Source: Solibacteraceae bacterium (lineage in GTDB: Bacteria; Acidobacteriota; Terriglobia; Bryobacterales; Bryobacteraceae). Taken from it: 48,113 nt of DNA. The first letter of the stretch is position 1; each line of letters starts with the position of its first letter. The translations under genes and the position numbers were made by a program. The stretch lies in contig JAJPJX010000100.1 in NCBI GenBank assembly GCA_021324015.1, positions 1 to 48,113 on the forward strand, in the 5' to 3' direction. Positions 34,668 to 42,343 of this stretch are shown here, one piece after another. The notes beneath the pieces were generated by a model. It worked only from the letters and a program-made list of their open reading frames with translations. It was not told the DNA's origin and searched no databases.

Positions 34668-35622
34668 GTATCCGCTTCCGAATGTAGTGATCGGTGAAGG
34701 TCAGGTAGGGAGCAGGACTGGATCTGGGCATGTGGCAGGGCAGGCAATTGCCGCGGGCATGCGCCCGCGCATGGCAGGAGAGGCACTGGGCCTCATAGAA
34801 CGCCGCTTCGCGGCGGGCATTTGTGTGCGGATCATGACAATTCACGCACGAAAGCTTGCCGGCCGCATAACAGCGGCTCATCATCAGCCGGTAAGGCTGG
34901 AAACGGATGTTAATGGGATCTGCCGGGTTACCGGGCGGCGACGAACGATGGCAATCGGCGCAAAAGCGCACTAACTCCCGGGGCGGCAGCCGGCCGGCAT
35001 TGAATGGCGCGTGTCCTCCCTGGGCGTGTTCCTGCGCGCCCGGGTGGCACCGCTCGCACTGCACGCCGGGCTCGACGAAGCGCAGATCCTCGGTGACCGC
35101 AGTCGCATGGCAGCCGAAACACTTATGTATGGTATCGGACATTTGGGCAAGCCCTAATGCGGTGCGGGCGTTTGCCGAGATGCCCGGTTCGTGTCCCAAC
35201 GTCAGGTCGAACCTGGCGGGCCGCGCATAATAACTGATCCGGTGCTCGATATAGACGCCCTCCAGCAAGCCCACCGGTGTGACGCCCTGCACGCCTGCTC
35301 CGAAAGCCCACACCAGCAGCGCCGACACGCGCTCCGGTCCGCGTTCGGCAGTCACCAGCAGGCCTCGGCCCAGCCGCGCATAGCGGAGCGCGAATCCGCC
35401 GTGCGCCTCCAGGATAGGGCCCGCGGGCAGCGCGCGGTAGAACTCCGTGTCGGCTACGGGACGCAGGCTCCTTGCGTGGCTGGACTCCAGGTGGGTCCGT
35501 ACCTGCGCCTCGTGACAGGGCAGGCAGGCGTGCCCTGCCCAGCCCGCCAGCGGCCATAGCCACAAAACCGCGCGGATTAGGAAACATTTCACTTCAGTTA
35601 CTATTGCACTCTTTGTGGGCAT
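34648..35622 (-). CDS. Periplasmic heptaheme c-type cytochrome
   Basis: 324 residues with an N-terminal export segment (CFLIRAVLWLWPLAGWAG) and seven CXXCH heme motifs: CLPCH, CFGCH, CERCH, CADCH, CVNCH, CLSCH and CLPCH. It resembles the cytochrome c554-like multiheme group but differs in spacing from the octaheme protein at 28392. The role is periplasmic electron transfer. The start is uncertain: ATG 35622 gives 11 residues before the hydrophobic segment, and GTG 35592 is possible; neither has a Shine-Dalgarno. It is divergent from the third TonB receptor gene, and the ATG lies inside that gene's predicted promoter. Confidence 0.86.
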   Translation of the reverse strand: MPTKSAIVTEVKCFLIRAVLWLWPLAGWAGHACLPCHEAQVRTHLESSHARSLRPVADTEFYRALPAGPILEAHGGFALRYARLGRGLLVTAERGPERVSALLVWAFGAGVQGVTPVGLLEGVYIEHRISYYARPARFDLTLGHEPGISANARTALGLAQMSDTIHKCFGCHATAVTEDLRFVEPGVQCERCHPGAQEHAQGGHAPFNAGRLPPRELVRFCADCHRSSPPGNPADPINIRFQPYRLMMSRCYAAGKLSCVNCHDPHTNARREAAFYEAQCLSCHARAHARGNCLPCHMPRSSPAPYLTFTDHYIRKRIPTALSR

Positions 35623-35632
35623 TTAATAAAAT
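35604..35632 (+). promoter_or_regulatory. Putative promoter of third TonB receptor gene
   Basis: TTGCAC (35604-35609), 17 bases, TAAAAT (35627-35632), 22 bases before ATG 35655. The -10 region AATAAAATCC nearly repeats that of the receptor gene at 11614. It overlaps the start of the divergent cytochrome gene. Confidence 0.43.
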
Positions 35633-35654
35633 CCCACGGACAGGAGGGACGGGG

Positions 35655-38600
35655 ATGCGTTCTCACCTGGGTGTAGTCACCAGTTTCTTCCTTGCAGCCG
35701 CGTTGCTGCATGGACAAGCCAATGTTGGAAGTATCGTAGGAACCGCCAGCGACGCCACCGGCGCGGTGGTGCCAAACGCGAAAATCACAGTTGCGAATGT
35801 CCAGACCGGGGTAGCGACGGCCACCATGACCGACAGCCTGGGCAACTATCTGGTGCAATTCCTGCCGCCGGGAAGCTATCAGGTTACGGCGGAGGCGTCC
35901 GGCTTCAAGAAATTTGTAAGAACGAACATTGTCCTCGACGCCGTGCGGCAACTGCGCGTGGATATTCCGCTGGAAACCGGAGCCGTCACGGAGACCGTCA
36001 ATGTGAATGCCGCTCCGCCGCTGGTGGAAACCGAAACCGGATCCATGAGCACCACCGTGGAGAACAGCCAGGTGGTCCGCTTGCCTCTCATCAGCCGCGA
36101 CCCGCAAACCTTCCGTCTGCTGGTCCCCGGCGTGGTGGACGGCGAAAACGGTCCGGTCACCCAAGGCGGCCTCGTGCGCAAGGATCCCTACTACATCGAC
36201 GGTGCGCACAGCAGCCGTCAGGTGTGGTCCGGCACGGCCACCAACCCAAACCCGGACGTCATACAGGAATTCAAGGTGCTGACCAACAGCTATTCCGCCG
36301 AATACGGCGAGAGCAGCGGCGCCCTGATGGTCTCCACCACCAAGAGCGGCACCAACGACTTTCACGGCGATCTGTTCGAGTTCCTGCGCAACGACAAAAT
36401 CAACGCGGGCAACTACTACAATCACACCACGCCCATTCTGCGCTACAACCAGTTCGGCGGCACGGTCGGCGGCCCCATCCGGAAAAACAAGACTTTCTTC
36501 TTTTTCGACATGCAGTTCACTCGCGTGCGCGGCACCGGCGCCTTCAATAACCTGAGCGTGCCCGATTCCGCGATGCGCTCCGGAGACTTCTCCGAATTGC
36601 TCGGCGGCCAGGTCGGTCTGGATGCCATGGGGCGTCCGGTGAACAAAGGCGAAATCTTCGACCCCCTCACCACGACCACTTACACTGACGCCACCGGCAA
36701 ACAGGCCTATCTGCGGGATCCTTTTCCGGGCAACCGCATCCCGTCCGCGCGCTTCAGCCCTGCGGCGCTCAAGGTGCAAGCCCTGTTCCCGCTCCCCACG
36801 GTGAACGCGCCGTTTGCCAACTACAGTTCCTTCGGCTCCAACCAGTCGAACAAGTACGAATACGACATCAAGTTCGACCACAATTTCTCGGATAAAGATA
36901 AGCTCATGTTGCGATACGGACGGGTGCAGAGCGAGAGCAATCCGCCGCAGCCCTTCCCCGGCAACGCTGGCGGCGGTCCTCCGGGAACTCTCGGCTATGG
37001 TCCGGTCAAGGAGCCGGATCACCAGATCGTCGTGGAAGAGACCCACATCTTCAACCCGACCACGACCAATGACATCCATCTTTCGTGGTGGCAAGTCTTC
37101 CCGAAGCGGACCGTGGCAGGATACGGTTCGGTGGGGACCGCCGATTTCGGCATCCACGGCATGCCCAATGCCAACGACAAGCTCGGCACCCCCGACTTCA
37201 ACTTTCAGAACTTCGCCCGCCTGGGCAGCTCGTACGATACCCTTTTCTTCGAACTGCAGAACAGCAACGCTCTGACGGACAACCTGTCGCTCATGCGCGG
37301 CAGACATGCGATCAAAATCGGCGGCGAGGTGCGGCACCTGCGCACGGACAACTTCCAGCCCCTCCCCGGCAATACGCGCTGGTTTTTCCAGAATACCTTT
37401 ACCGACCAGGTCGGCTTTTCGCAGACCGGCTTCGATTATGCCAGTTTCCTGCTGGGCGTGCCGGTCCAGATGAACTACCATATCTTTCCCAGCTACTTCT
37501 CCTCGCGTGGTTCGGTCTACGCCCTGTATGTCCAGGATGACATCCGCGTAAGCCGCAAGCTGACGATCAACGCCGGCCTGCGCTGGGACGCTCCTCTCTG
37601 GTACCACGAAAAACTGAACCGCAGCGGCGTCTTCGACCTCAACCAGGGCCAGTACGTGCAATTCGGAACCAACGGCTTCCGGGACACCCCCTGGGACAAC
37701 AACTATTTCAACTGGGGTCCCCGCTTCGGTTTCGCTTACAGCCCGTTCAGCAACTCCAAGCTGGTCGTCCGCGGTGGCTTCGGCATCTTCTCGGTGGGCA
37801 CCATGAGCAGCGGCGCCAATGCGTTCATGCCCTTCGATCCGATCTTCGCCGACGCGGACGTCGGACGCTACAACACCACCGACTTCGTGCACTGGAATAC
37901 CACGCTGGACTCCATCCCCTACGCGCCCGCCGACAAGACCGGCAAGAATGCCAAAAGCATATCGCTCTATCCCGACTACAACGCCATGACCCACATGCAG
38001 CAGTGGAACTTCAACGTGGAGAATGAAATCAAAGGGATCATGGTGGAGGTGGGTTACGCCGGCAGTCATGGCCTGCACCTGCCGTACGGCGGCTACAACC
38101 TGAACGCTATCCCGGTGAACTTGGCGCCGCAGGCGCGCGGGCAGTACATCGCCCCCTACGTCCTATACCCGCAGTACCCGGCTGGCGTGTCAGTGAACGC
38201 CTGGCTTGGCTCCTCGTCTTACAATTCACTGCAGATCAAAGCGGAGAGGCGCTTCTCGAGCGGCCTGGGCTTCATCGCGGCCTACACCTACGAGAAGCTG
38301 ATCGATGTGGGACAGGTCGGCTATCGCGACCCATTGAATAACCGTAACCTGGACCGCGGCGTCGGCCCCGATAGCGTCCCGCAGCGCCTCACGGTGGCGT
38401 TCAACTACGCGCTTCCCTTCGGCGTCGGCCAGCACTGGCTCTCCACCGGGCCCCTCACCTACTTCCTGGGTGGCTGGGAATTGAACGGCATCGTGACGCA
38501 GCAGAGCGGCTTCCCGATGACACCCGGCATCAATTTCGATACCTGCGTGTGCGGCTCGATTGCCCGCCCCAACGTGATCGGCGATCCCGTGCTGAGCGGC

Positions 38601-38918
38601 TCCCAGCGGAGTCTCAACCAGTGGTTTAACGTCAGCGCCTTTGCTCCTCCGCCGCTGTACACCATCGGCAATTCCGGCCGCGGCCTGTTCCTGAGCCCGG
38701 GCCTCTCGAATATGGACATGAGCGTGGCCAAGCGTTTCTACTTCGAGAAGTTTCGCGAAGGCAGCAATCTGGAGTTCCGCGCCGAGTTCTTCAACTTCTT
38801 CAACACCCCCTACTTCAGCGATCCGAACACCACTATCGGTACTGCCACCGCAGGACGGGTGACTTCGGTGCGCAACAACGCCCGCCAGGCGCAGATGGCG
38901 TTGAAATTTTACTTTTGA
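35655..38918 (+). CDS. Oar-like TonB-dependent outer-membrane receptor
   Basis: 1087 residues from ATG 35655, which has AGGAGGG seven bases upstream and gives a clean signal peptide (VVTSFFLAAALLHGQA). A carboxypeptidase-regulatory-like domain follows (IVGTASDATGAVVPNAKITV), then plug blocks (DPYYIDGAHSSRQVW, FKVLTNSYSAEYGESSGA) and a barrel ending in QMALKFYF with the C-terminal aromatic residue. The last 12 bases overlap the end of a truncated TPR gene on the other strand. The same overlapping junction is repeated at 41386. Confidence 0.93.
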   Translation: MRSHLGVVTSFFLAAALLHGQANVGSIVGTASDATGAVVPNAKITVANVQTGVATATMTDSLGNYLVQFLPPGSYQVTAEASGFKKFVRTNIVLDAVRQLRVDIPLETGAVTETVNVNAAPPLVETETGSMSTTVENSQVVRLPLISRDPQTFRLLVPGVVDGENGPVTQGGLVRKDPYYIDGAHSSRQVWSGTATNPNPDVIQEFKVLTNSYSAEYGESSGALMVSTTKSGTNDFHGDLFEFLRNDKINAGNYYNHTTPILRYNQFGGTVGGPIRKNKTFFFFDMQFTRVRGTGAFNNLSVPDSAMRSGDFSELLGGQVGLDAMGRPVNKGEIFDPLTTTTYTDATGKQAYLRDPFPGNRIPSARFSPAALKVQALFPLPTVNAPFANYSSFGSNQSNKYEYDIKFDHNFSDKDKLMLRYGRVQSESNPPQPFPGNAGGGPPGTLGYGPVKEPDHQIVVEETHIFNPTTTNDIHLSWWQVFPKRTVAGYGSVGTADFGIHGMPNANDKLGTPDFNFQNFARLGSSYDTLFFELQNSNALTDNLSLMRGRHAIKIGGEVRHLRTDNFQPLPGNTRWFFQNTFTDQVGFSQTGFDYASFLLGVPVQMNYHIFPSYFSSRGSVYALYVQDDIRVSRKLTINAGLRWDAPLWYHEKLNRSGVFDLNQGQYVQFGTNGFRDTPWDNNYFNWGPRFGFAYSPFSNSKLVVRGGFGIFSVGTMSSGANAFMPFDPIFADADVGRYNTTDFVHWNTTLDSIPYAPADKTGKNAKSISLYPDYNAMTHMQQWNFNVENEIKGIMVEVGYAGSHGLHLPYGGYNLNAIPVNLAPQARGQYIAPYVLYPQYPAGVSVNAWLGSSSYNSLQIKAERRFSSGLGFIAAYTYEKLIDVGQVGYRDPLNNRNLDRGVGPDSVPQRLTVAFNYALPFGVGQHWLSTGPLTYFLGGWELNGIVTQQSGFPMTPGINFDTCVCGSIARPNVIGDPVLSGSQRSLNQWFNVSAFAPPPLYTIGNSGRGLFLSPGLSNMDMSVAKRFYFEKFREGSNLEFRAEFFNFFNTPYFSDPNTTIGTATAGRVTSVRNNARQAQMALKFYF

Positions 38919-39014
38919 GCGGGGAGCGTGCGCGCGGCCGGCCCGCGGTGATATTGGAGCGCGAAGACCGGCCGGCGCTCCTCCTCCTTCAACCGGCGAA
39001 GTTCGGCAAACGCG
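38891..39014 (+). repeat. Imperfect direct repeat, copy A (receptor/TPR 3' junction)
   Basis: This stretch aligns with 41386-41507, with scattered substitutions and a small indel in the middle. Long identical blocks include TGATATTGGAG, GACCGGCCGGCGCTCCTCCT and GAAGTTCGGCAAACGCG. It covers the receptor C-terminus (QMALKFYF) and the convergent end of a TPR gene. The DUF4091 gene lies between the copies. Confidence 0.88.
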
Positions 39015-39022
39015 TGGGCGCC
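38907..39022 (-). pseudogene. Truncated TPR gene, C-terminal remnant
   Basis: The minus strand reads AFAELRRLKEEERRPV, then FALQYHRGPAARTLPAQK and a TAA stop. The intact TPR protein at 41402 ends AFAELRRLKEEERRPV, YELQYHRGPAAAPTPAQK. No start or TPR repeats remain: upstream of this tail the sequence changes at once into the DUF4091 gene, whose stop is at 39029. The stop still overlaps the receptor gene end as in the intact pair. Confidence 0.82.
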
Positions 39023-39028
39023 CGCGCG

Positions 39029-41080
39029 CTATGGCACCGACCACGTACCCATCCGCTGATAGGCGCTGGCCGAGCCGCTCTGGCTCACGGCGTACAGGTA
39101 AGCATTCCTGGAACCGGCAAACGACCCGTTGAAGGTCAGCAGCAAGGACACCTGCACGTAGTTGCCGAAGACCGCCGCCGAGCCTCCATTGACTGTGCAC
39201 TGGCTGTTCGCCAGGGTCCCGCTTCCCCCCGCGTGAATGCTGGTCCAGGCGGTTCCGGCGTCGTTCGCCAGCGACAGCGTGTTTTTCGCCTGAGCGTAAT
39301 AGACCCAGCATCCGCCTGCGCCGCTCGGGCTGGAGTTGAACAGCACACCGCCGCCCCCGAGGTTCGCCCCTCCGGTCGAGTTGCTGTAGACCAGCTGGAA
39401 CCATTGCGTGTATCCGCTGCCCGAGGAGGGGCTCATTTGCACGACACTCGCCGTGCCGCCGGAGGAGCCGCCGCCCGAACCGCCGTTAAGCTGGTCGAGC
39501 TTCTGCCCGAGCTGCTGCCGCACCGACGCCAGCGCGTTGCTATCTCGCGTCCAGTTCGTCCAGTCGGGAGCGATTCCCTGCGCCAGGCCCAGCGCCCACG
39601 AGCCGTAGCCGGCGTTTTTGAGCAGTTGGATGTAGTCGTAGTCGTCCACACCGTCCCGGATCCACTTCAGCCGGATGGAGGGCGCCACGCTGCTGATGCC
39701 GATCTGGCTCCCCGGATAGACCAGCGTTCCGTCACCCGGATAATCGTTGGTACTGAAGTAGCCCACATTGTCCAGGTTGGTCCACGGATTCGCGTTCAAC
39801 CAGAAATCCACCCGCCAGTACAGCAAGCCGGTCAGGCCCAGTACCTGGTTGATGAATCCGGGTTGGATGCGGAAGTCGATGGGCGCGAAATCGATCTCCC
39901 ACTTCGGCGAATAGGAATCCTGCACCAGGGTGTTATACGACCACACCTGGTCACCCTTGGATATGACGTAGTTCACGTTGGCGGGCGAATAGTTGTACAT
40001 CAGAGGCAACACGGCCCAGATATCCACCGCCGAGCGCGAGGTGCAGCCGTCGGTGTAGAGCGCGGGCGTGGGCGCGACCGTCACCAGGTTGTTGACTCCT
40101 GCCTGGTGCATGTTGCATGCCCACTGCTGAACACTTGGATACAGGTTCGTGCAATTCCCGATCTCGTCGGCGCTGTAATCGTACAGGAACAGCCCGGGCG
40201 CTTGGGCCGCCGCAGCGGTCTGGAACTGGCTGACGGAGGGCGCCGGGGTCATGGAGCAATTGCCTGACTTGGCGCCGCTTGAAAAACCCAGGCTGGTGGC
40301 TCCCAACCCGAGAGGCATCAGGGCGGACTGGTCGCTCAGGCTTGCCGTCACGGGCATCACCCGGTTGCGTAGCAGTTCCTTGTCCGTGTTCAGGTTTCCG
40401 TCCACCCAGTAAGCGAAACTCGACTTCAAGGCGGGCGTTGCCGGCAGCGCGAAATTCCAGACCGTAAGTGACACCGTGCCGCTCGCTGTGCCCTGATCGC
40501 TGGTCACCGTGTAAGTGCCCGCGTACACGCCTGCCGTCGCGGCAGGCGGCACCAGTACATCCACCCAGATCGGCTGGTTGCTGTTGCCGCCCAGGTTGAA
40601 TGGCGCCGCCCGCAGCGGGGCGGAGGAGTTATACAAGCTGGCGCCCGTGACCGGATCGACGAACGGAATCAGGCCGTCGGCATACCAGCCGGGGCCCAGC
40701 GGCTGATTGGTGCCATTCCAGTTCACGCTTCCCGGGCTCACGTACAGATATTGCTCGCGATACAGCGTGGAGTTCGCGGCAGGAATCATGGTGCCGCCCG
40801 GACCGCTCAGAGCGGAGACCGTGACATTGACGTTCGTCAATCCGGAAGCCGGTGCCCGAACCACGATCTGGTACGACTCAGATTCGCCCTTCGCCGCCGA
40901 AATCTGGGCCTGCGCAGTAGTGCCCGGCGGGTCGGAAGGCCCCACCCTTTGCAGACTGGGGACCGTCCATACCACTGGGCCCTGGGCCCTGGAACTCACT
41001 GGGAAAAGGAAAGTTACCGCCGCGAGCAGGGCGCCCGAAAGTGGTGACAGTCTTCGAGACAGGGAGATGATGTTTCGCAA
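39029..41080 (-). CDS. Secreted DUF4091 / glycoside-hydrolase-123-like protein
   Basis: About 683 residues from TTG 41080, which has GGAG five bases upstream and puts the signal peptide first (LSGALLAAVTFLFPVSSRAQG). The N-terminal half is a beta-sandwich region (about 30-220). The middle is a barrel-like domain ending in a DUF4091 signature (LLYWRVDFWLNANPW, GDGTLVYPG, RLKWIRDGVDDYDYI, about 400-510). A Gly/Ser linker (GGSGGGSSGG) joins a C-terminal beta domain (about 560-683). DUF4091 is found in GH123-type and related glycan-active proteins, so action on polysaccharide is likely but unproven. The protein is rich in Asn, Ser, Thr and Gly and the gene looks less GC-biased than its neighbours by eye. 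It lies between two copies of a direct repeat. Confidence 0.8.
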   Translation of the reverse strand: MRNIISLSRRLSPLSGALLAAVTFLFPVSSRAQGPVVWTVPSLQRVGPSDPPGTTAQAQISAAKGESESYQIVVRAPASGLTNVNVTVSALSGPGGTMIPAANSTLYREQYLYVSPGSVNWNGTNQPLGPGWYADGLIPFVDPVTGASLYNSSAPLRAAPFNLGGNSNQPIWVDVLVPPAATAGVYAGTYTVTSDQGTASGTVSLTVWNFALPATPALKSSFAYWVDGNLNTDKELLRNRVMPVTASLSDQSALMPLGLGATSLGFSSGAKSGNCSMTPAPSVSQFQTAAAAQAPGLFLYDYSADEIGNCTNLYPSVQQWACNMHQAGVNNLVTVAPTPALYTDGCTSRSAVDIWAVLPLMYNYSPANVNYVISKGDQVWSYNTLVQDSYSPKWEIDFAPIDFRIQPGFINQVLGLTGLLYWRVDFWLNANPWTNLDNVGYFSTNDYPGDGTLVYPGSQIGISSVAPSIRLKWIRDGVDDYDYIQLLKNAGYGSWALGLAQGIAPDWTNWTRDSNALASVRQQLGQKLDQLNGGSGGGSSGGTASVVQMSPSSGSGYTQWFQLVYSNSTGGANLGGGGVLFNSSPSGAGGCWVYYAQAKNTLSLANDAGTAWTSIHAGGSGTLANSQCTVNGGSAAVFGNYVQVSLLLTFNGSFAGSRNAYLYAVSQSGSASAYQRMGTWSVP

Positions 41081-41401
41081 AATCGCTCCAGCTCCTTGTT
41101 GAGAAATTTGTGGGACACACTCACGGCTTCCGAAGCAGAAGCCTGTGGAGGTCATCTCTCACGCGCGTCTGGAGATGCCGCAACTGGAGCAGGGGCGTTC
41201 GATGGTGCTGTTGAAGGTTGTGAATCGTCTAGTACTTTCGATCTACCCGCACGTGAGAAGTTTTACGATACGACCTTTGGGGAAAACTTGTCAATGGTTT
41301 TTTGCTGTTTTTTTCAACGGCGCTGCGCGAAAGACGGTTAGCCGGCATGGTGACGATGCGACTCCAGCGCGCCGGCCTGAGGCCCAGATGGCGTCAAAAT
41401 T
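41081..41401. other. Intergenic region: long DUF4091 leader and receptor-gene remnant
   Basis: No intact gene is seen here. From left to right it holds the presumed 5' leader of the DUF4091 gene (41081 to about 41258), which includes a stem-loop GGCTTC/GAAGCC at 41125-41143. Then come the promoter hexamers, an A/T-rich stretch (41291-41325) and the beginning of the receptor remnant and direct repeat. Confidence 0.6.
41265..41294 (-). promoter_or_regulatory. Putative promoter of the DUF4091 gene
   Basis: On the minus strand, consensus TTGACA (41294-41289), 18 bases, then TATCGT (41270-41265). The predicted transcription start is near 41258, which would give a leader of roughly 180 bases before TTG 41080. 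Confidence 0.5.
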
Positions 41402-41411
41402 CTACTTTTGA
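41342..41411 (+). pseudogene. TonB receptor C-terminal remnant
   Basis: Only the last codons of an Oar-like receptor remain: ATPARRPEAQMASKFYF and TGA, parallel to the ARQAQMALKFYF end of the receptor at 35655. Just upstream, GCATGGTGACGATG looks like a GRVTS-type strand disturbed by a frameshift. No barrel sequence is found further upstream. It still overlaps the stop of the convergent TPR gene as in copy A. Confidence 0.72.
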
Positions 41412-41507
41412 GCCGGAGTGGGCGCCGCAGCCGGTCCTCGATGATATTGGAGTTCGTAGACCGGCCGGCGCTCCTCCTCTTTCAACCGTCGAAGTTCGGC
41501 AAACGCG
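41386..41507 (+). repeat. Imperfect direct repeat, copy B (receptor/TPR 3' junction)
   Basis: Second copy of the junction at 38891-39014. Here the TPR side is intact and the receptor side is the remnant, the mirror of copy A. Confidence 0.88.
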
Positions 41508-42331
41508 CGCGCGGCCTCCTCCTCGCGGCCCAGTTTGCGGTACGCGTTGCCTAGAGATAGCCAGGCCGGCGAATAGTTCGGACGCAGTTGGATGGCCTGC
41601 ATCAGCGGATCGATCGCATCCCCGGCGCGCCCGGCCTTCAGCCGGACCTTCCCCAACAGCGCGTAAGAGGCGGCAAACTTGGGATTCCGCTGAATGGCTT
41701 TCTCGACCATTAGCTCCGTCCTCGAGAGATCCTGCCCCAAAGCCGTTCGAGTTGCCGCCAGATAATAATAGCCGCGGTAGTCGTCTGGCTTGCGCCGTAG
41801 GTAATCCGCGGACAGGCTCAAGAGGTCGTCATACCGGCTGGCGTCGAGATAGACCGTGGCCAGAGCGTCGAAGGCCACGGGGAAATCCGGCTTCCGCCGC
41901 AAGCATTCCTGGAGAACCCTGGCGGCTTCGTCGTACCGCTGCAGGTCCTGGAGCGCCAGCCCCATGCCAAGACGGATCAACACTGAATCGGGAAAGAGCG
42001 TCAGTGCGTCGCTCAGGATTTCATAGGCGGGCAGGGGCGTGTGTCTGGTCAGAAAGACCTGCGCCAGTTGCAGGTGCGCGCCTTCGTTATGCGGATCGAG
42101 CCGGATCGCCTCCTGAGCCTCGTGGACCGCACTGGCCGGATCCCCGGCTCCGTCGTAGGCTTTGGAGGCCAGCAGGTGCCACCGCGCGGTGGAGGAGGCC
42201 GGAGCAGGTGTCGCTTTCAGGGCCGCCACCGCGGTTCGAAACTCTCCGGCTGCCAGCAGTCGCTCGACCCCGGCAAGACTGTCCGCCTGGGCTCGGCGGA
42301 AAGCCAGCAGCAGACAGACAGAGACAAACAC
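41402..42331 (-). CDS. Tetratricopeptide-repeat protein
   Basis: 309 residues. It probably starts at GTG 42331, with AAGG overlapping; a stop lies 15 bases upstream in frame. A short hydrophobic N-terminus (MFVSVCLLLAF) suggests export. The rest is about seven TPR motifs, for example SAVHEAQEAIRLDPHNEGAH, EAARVLQECLRRKPDFPVAF and DAIDPLMQAIQLRPNYSPAW. TPR arrays bind protein partners; none can be named. It is the last gene of a minus-strand run, 12 bases after the DUF1501 gene, and its final codons are duplicated at 38907. Confidence 0.86.
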   Translation of the reverse strand: MFVSVCLLLAFRRAQADSLAGVERLLAAGEFRTAVAALKATPAPASSTARWHLLASKAYDGAGDPASAVHEAQEAIRLDPHNEGAHLQLAQVFLTRHTPLPAYEILSDALTLFPDSVLIRLGMGLALQDLQRYDEAARVLQECLRRKPDFPVAFDALATVYLDASRYDDLLSLSADYLRRKPDDYRGYYYLAATRTALGQDLSRTELMVEKAIQRNPKFAASYALLGKVRLKAGRAGDAIDPLMQAIQLRPNYSPAWLSLGNAYRKLGREEEAARAFAELRRLKEEERRPVYELQYHRGPAAAPTPAQK

Positions 42332-42343
42332 CTTGCGCGTGGC

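Noticed and set aside
35601-38078. Open minus-strand frame of more than 800 codons across the third TonB receptor gene
   Set aside because: It is an antisense shadow of a GC-rich gene: Gly/Ala/Val/His-rich translation without a recognisable domain, while the plus strand has a signal peptide, receptor domains and a Shine-Dalgarno.
41145-41411. Small plus-strand ORF of 88 codons before the TPR gene
   Set aside because: Only its last ~18 codons resemble anything (receptor C-terminus). The upstream part covers the DUF4091 promoter and leader and has no ribosome binding site, so I treat the end as a remnant.
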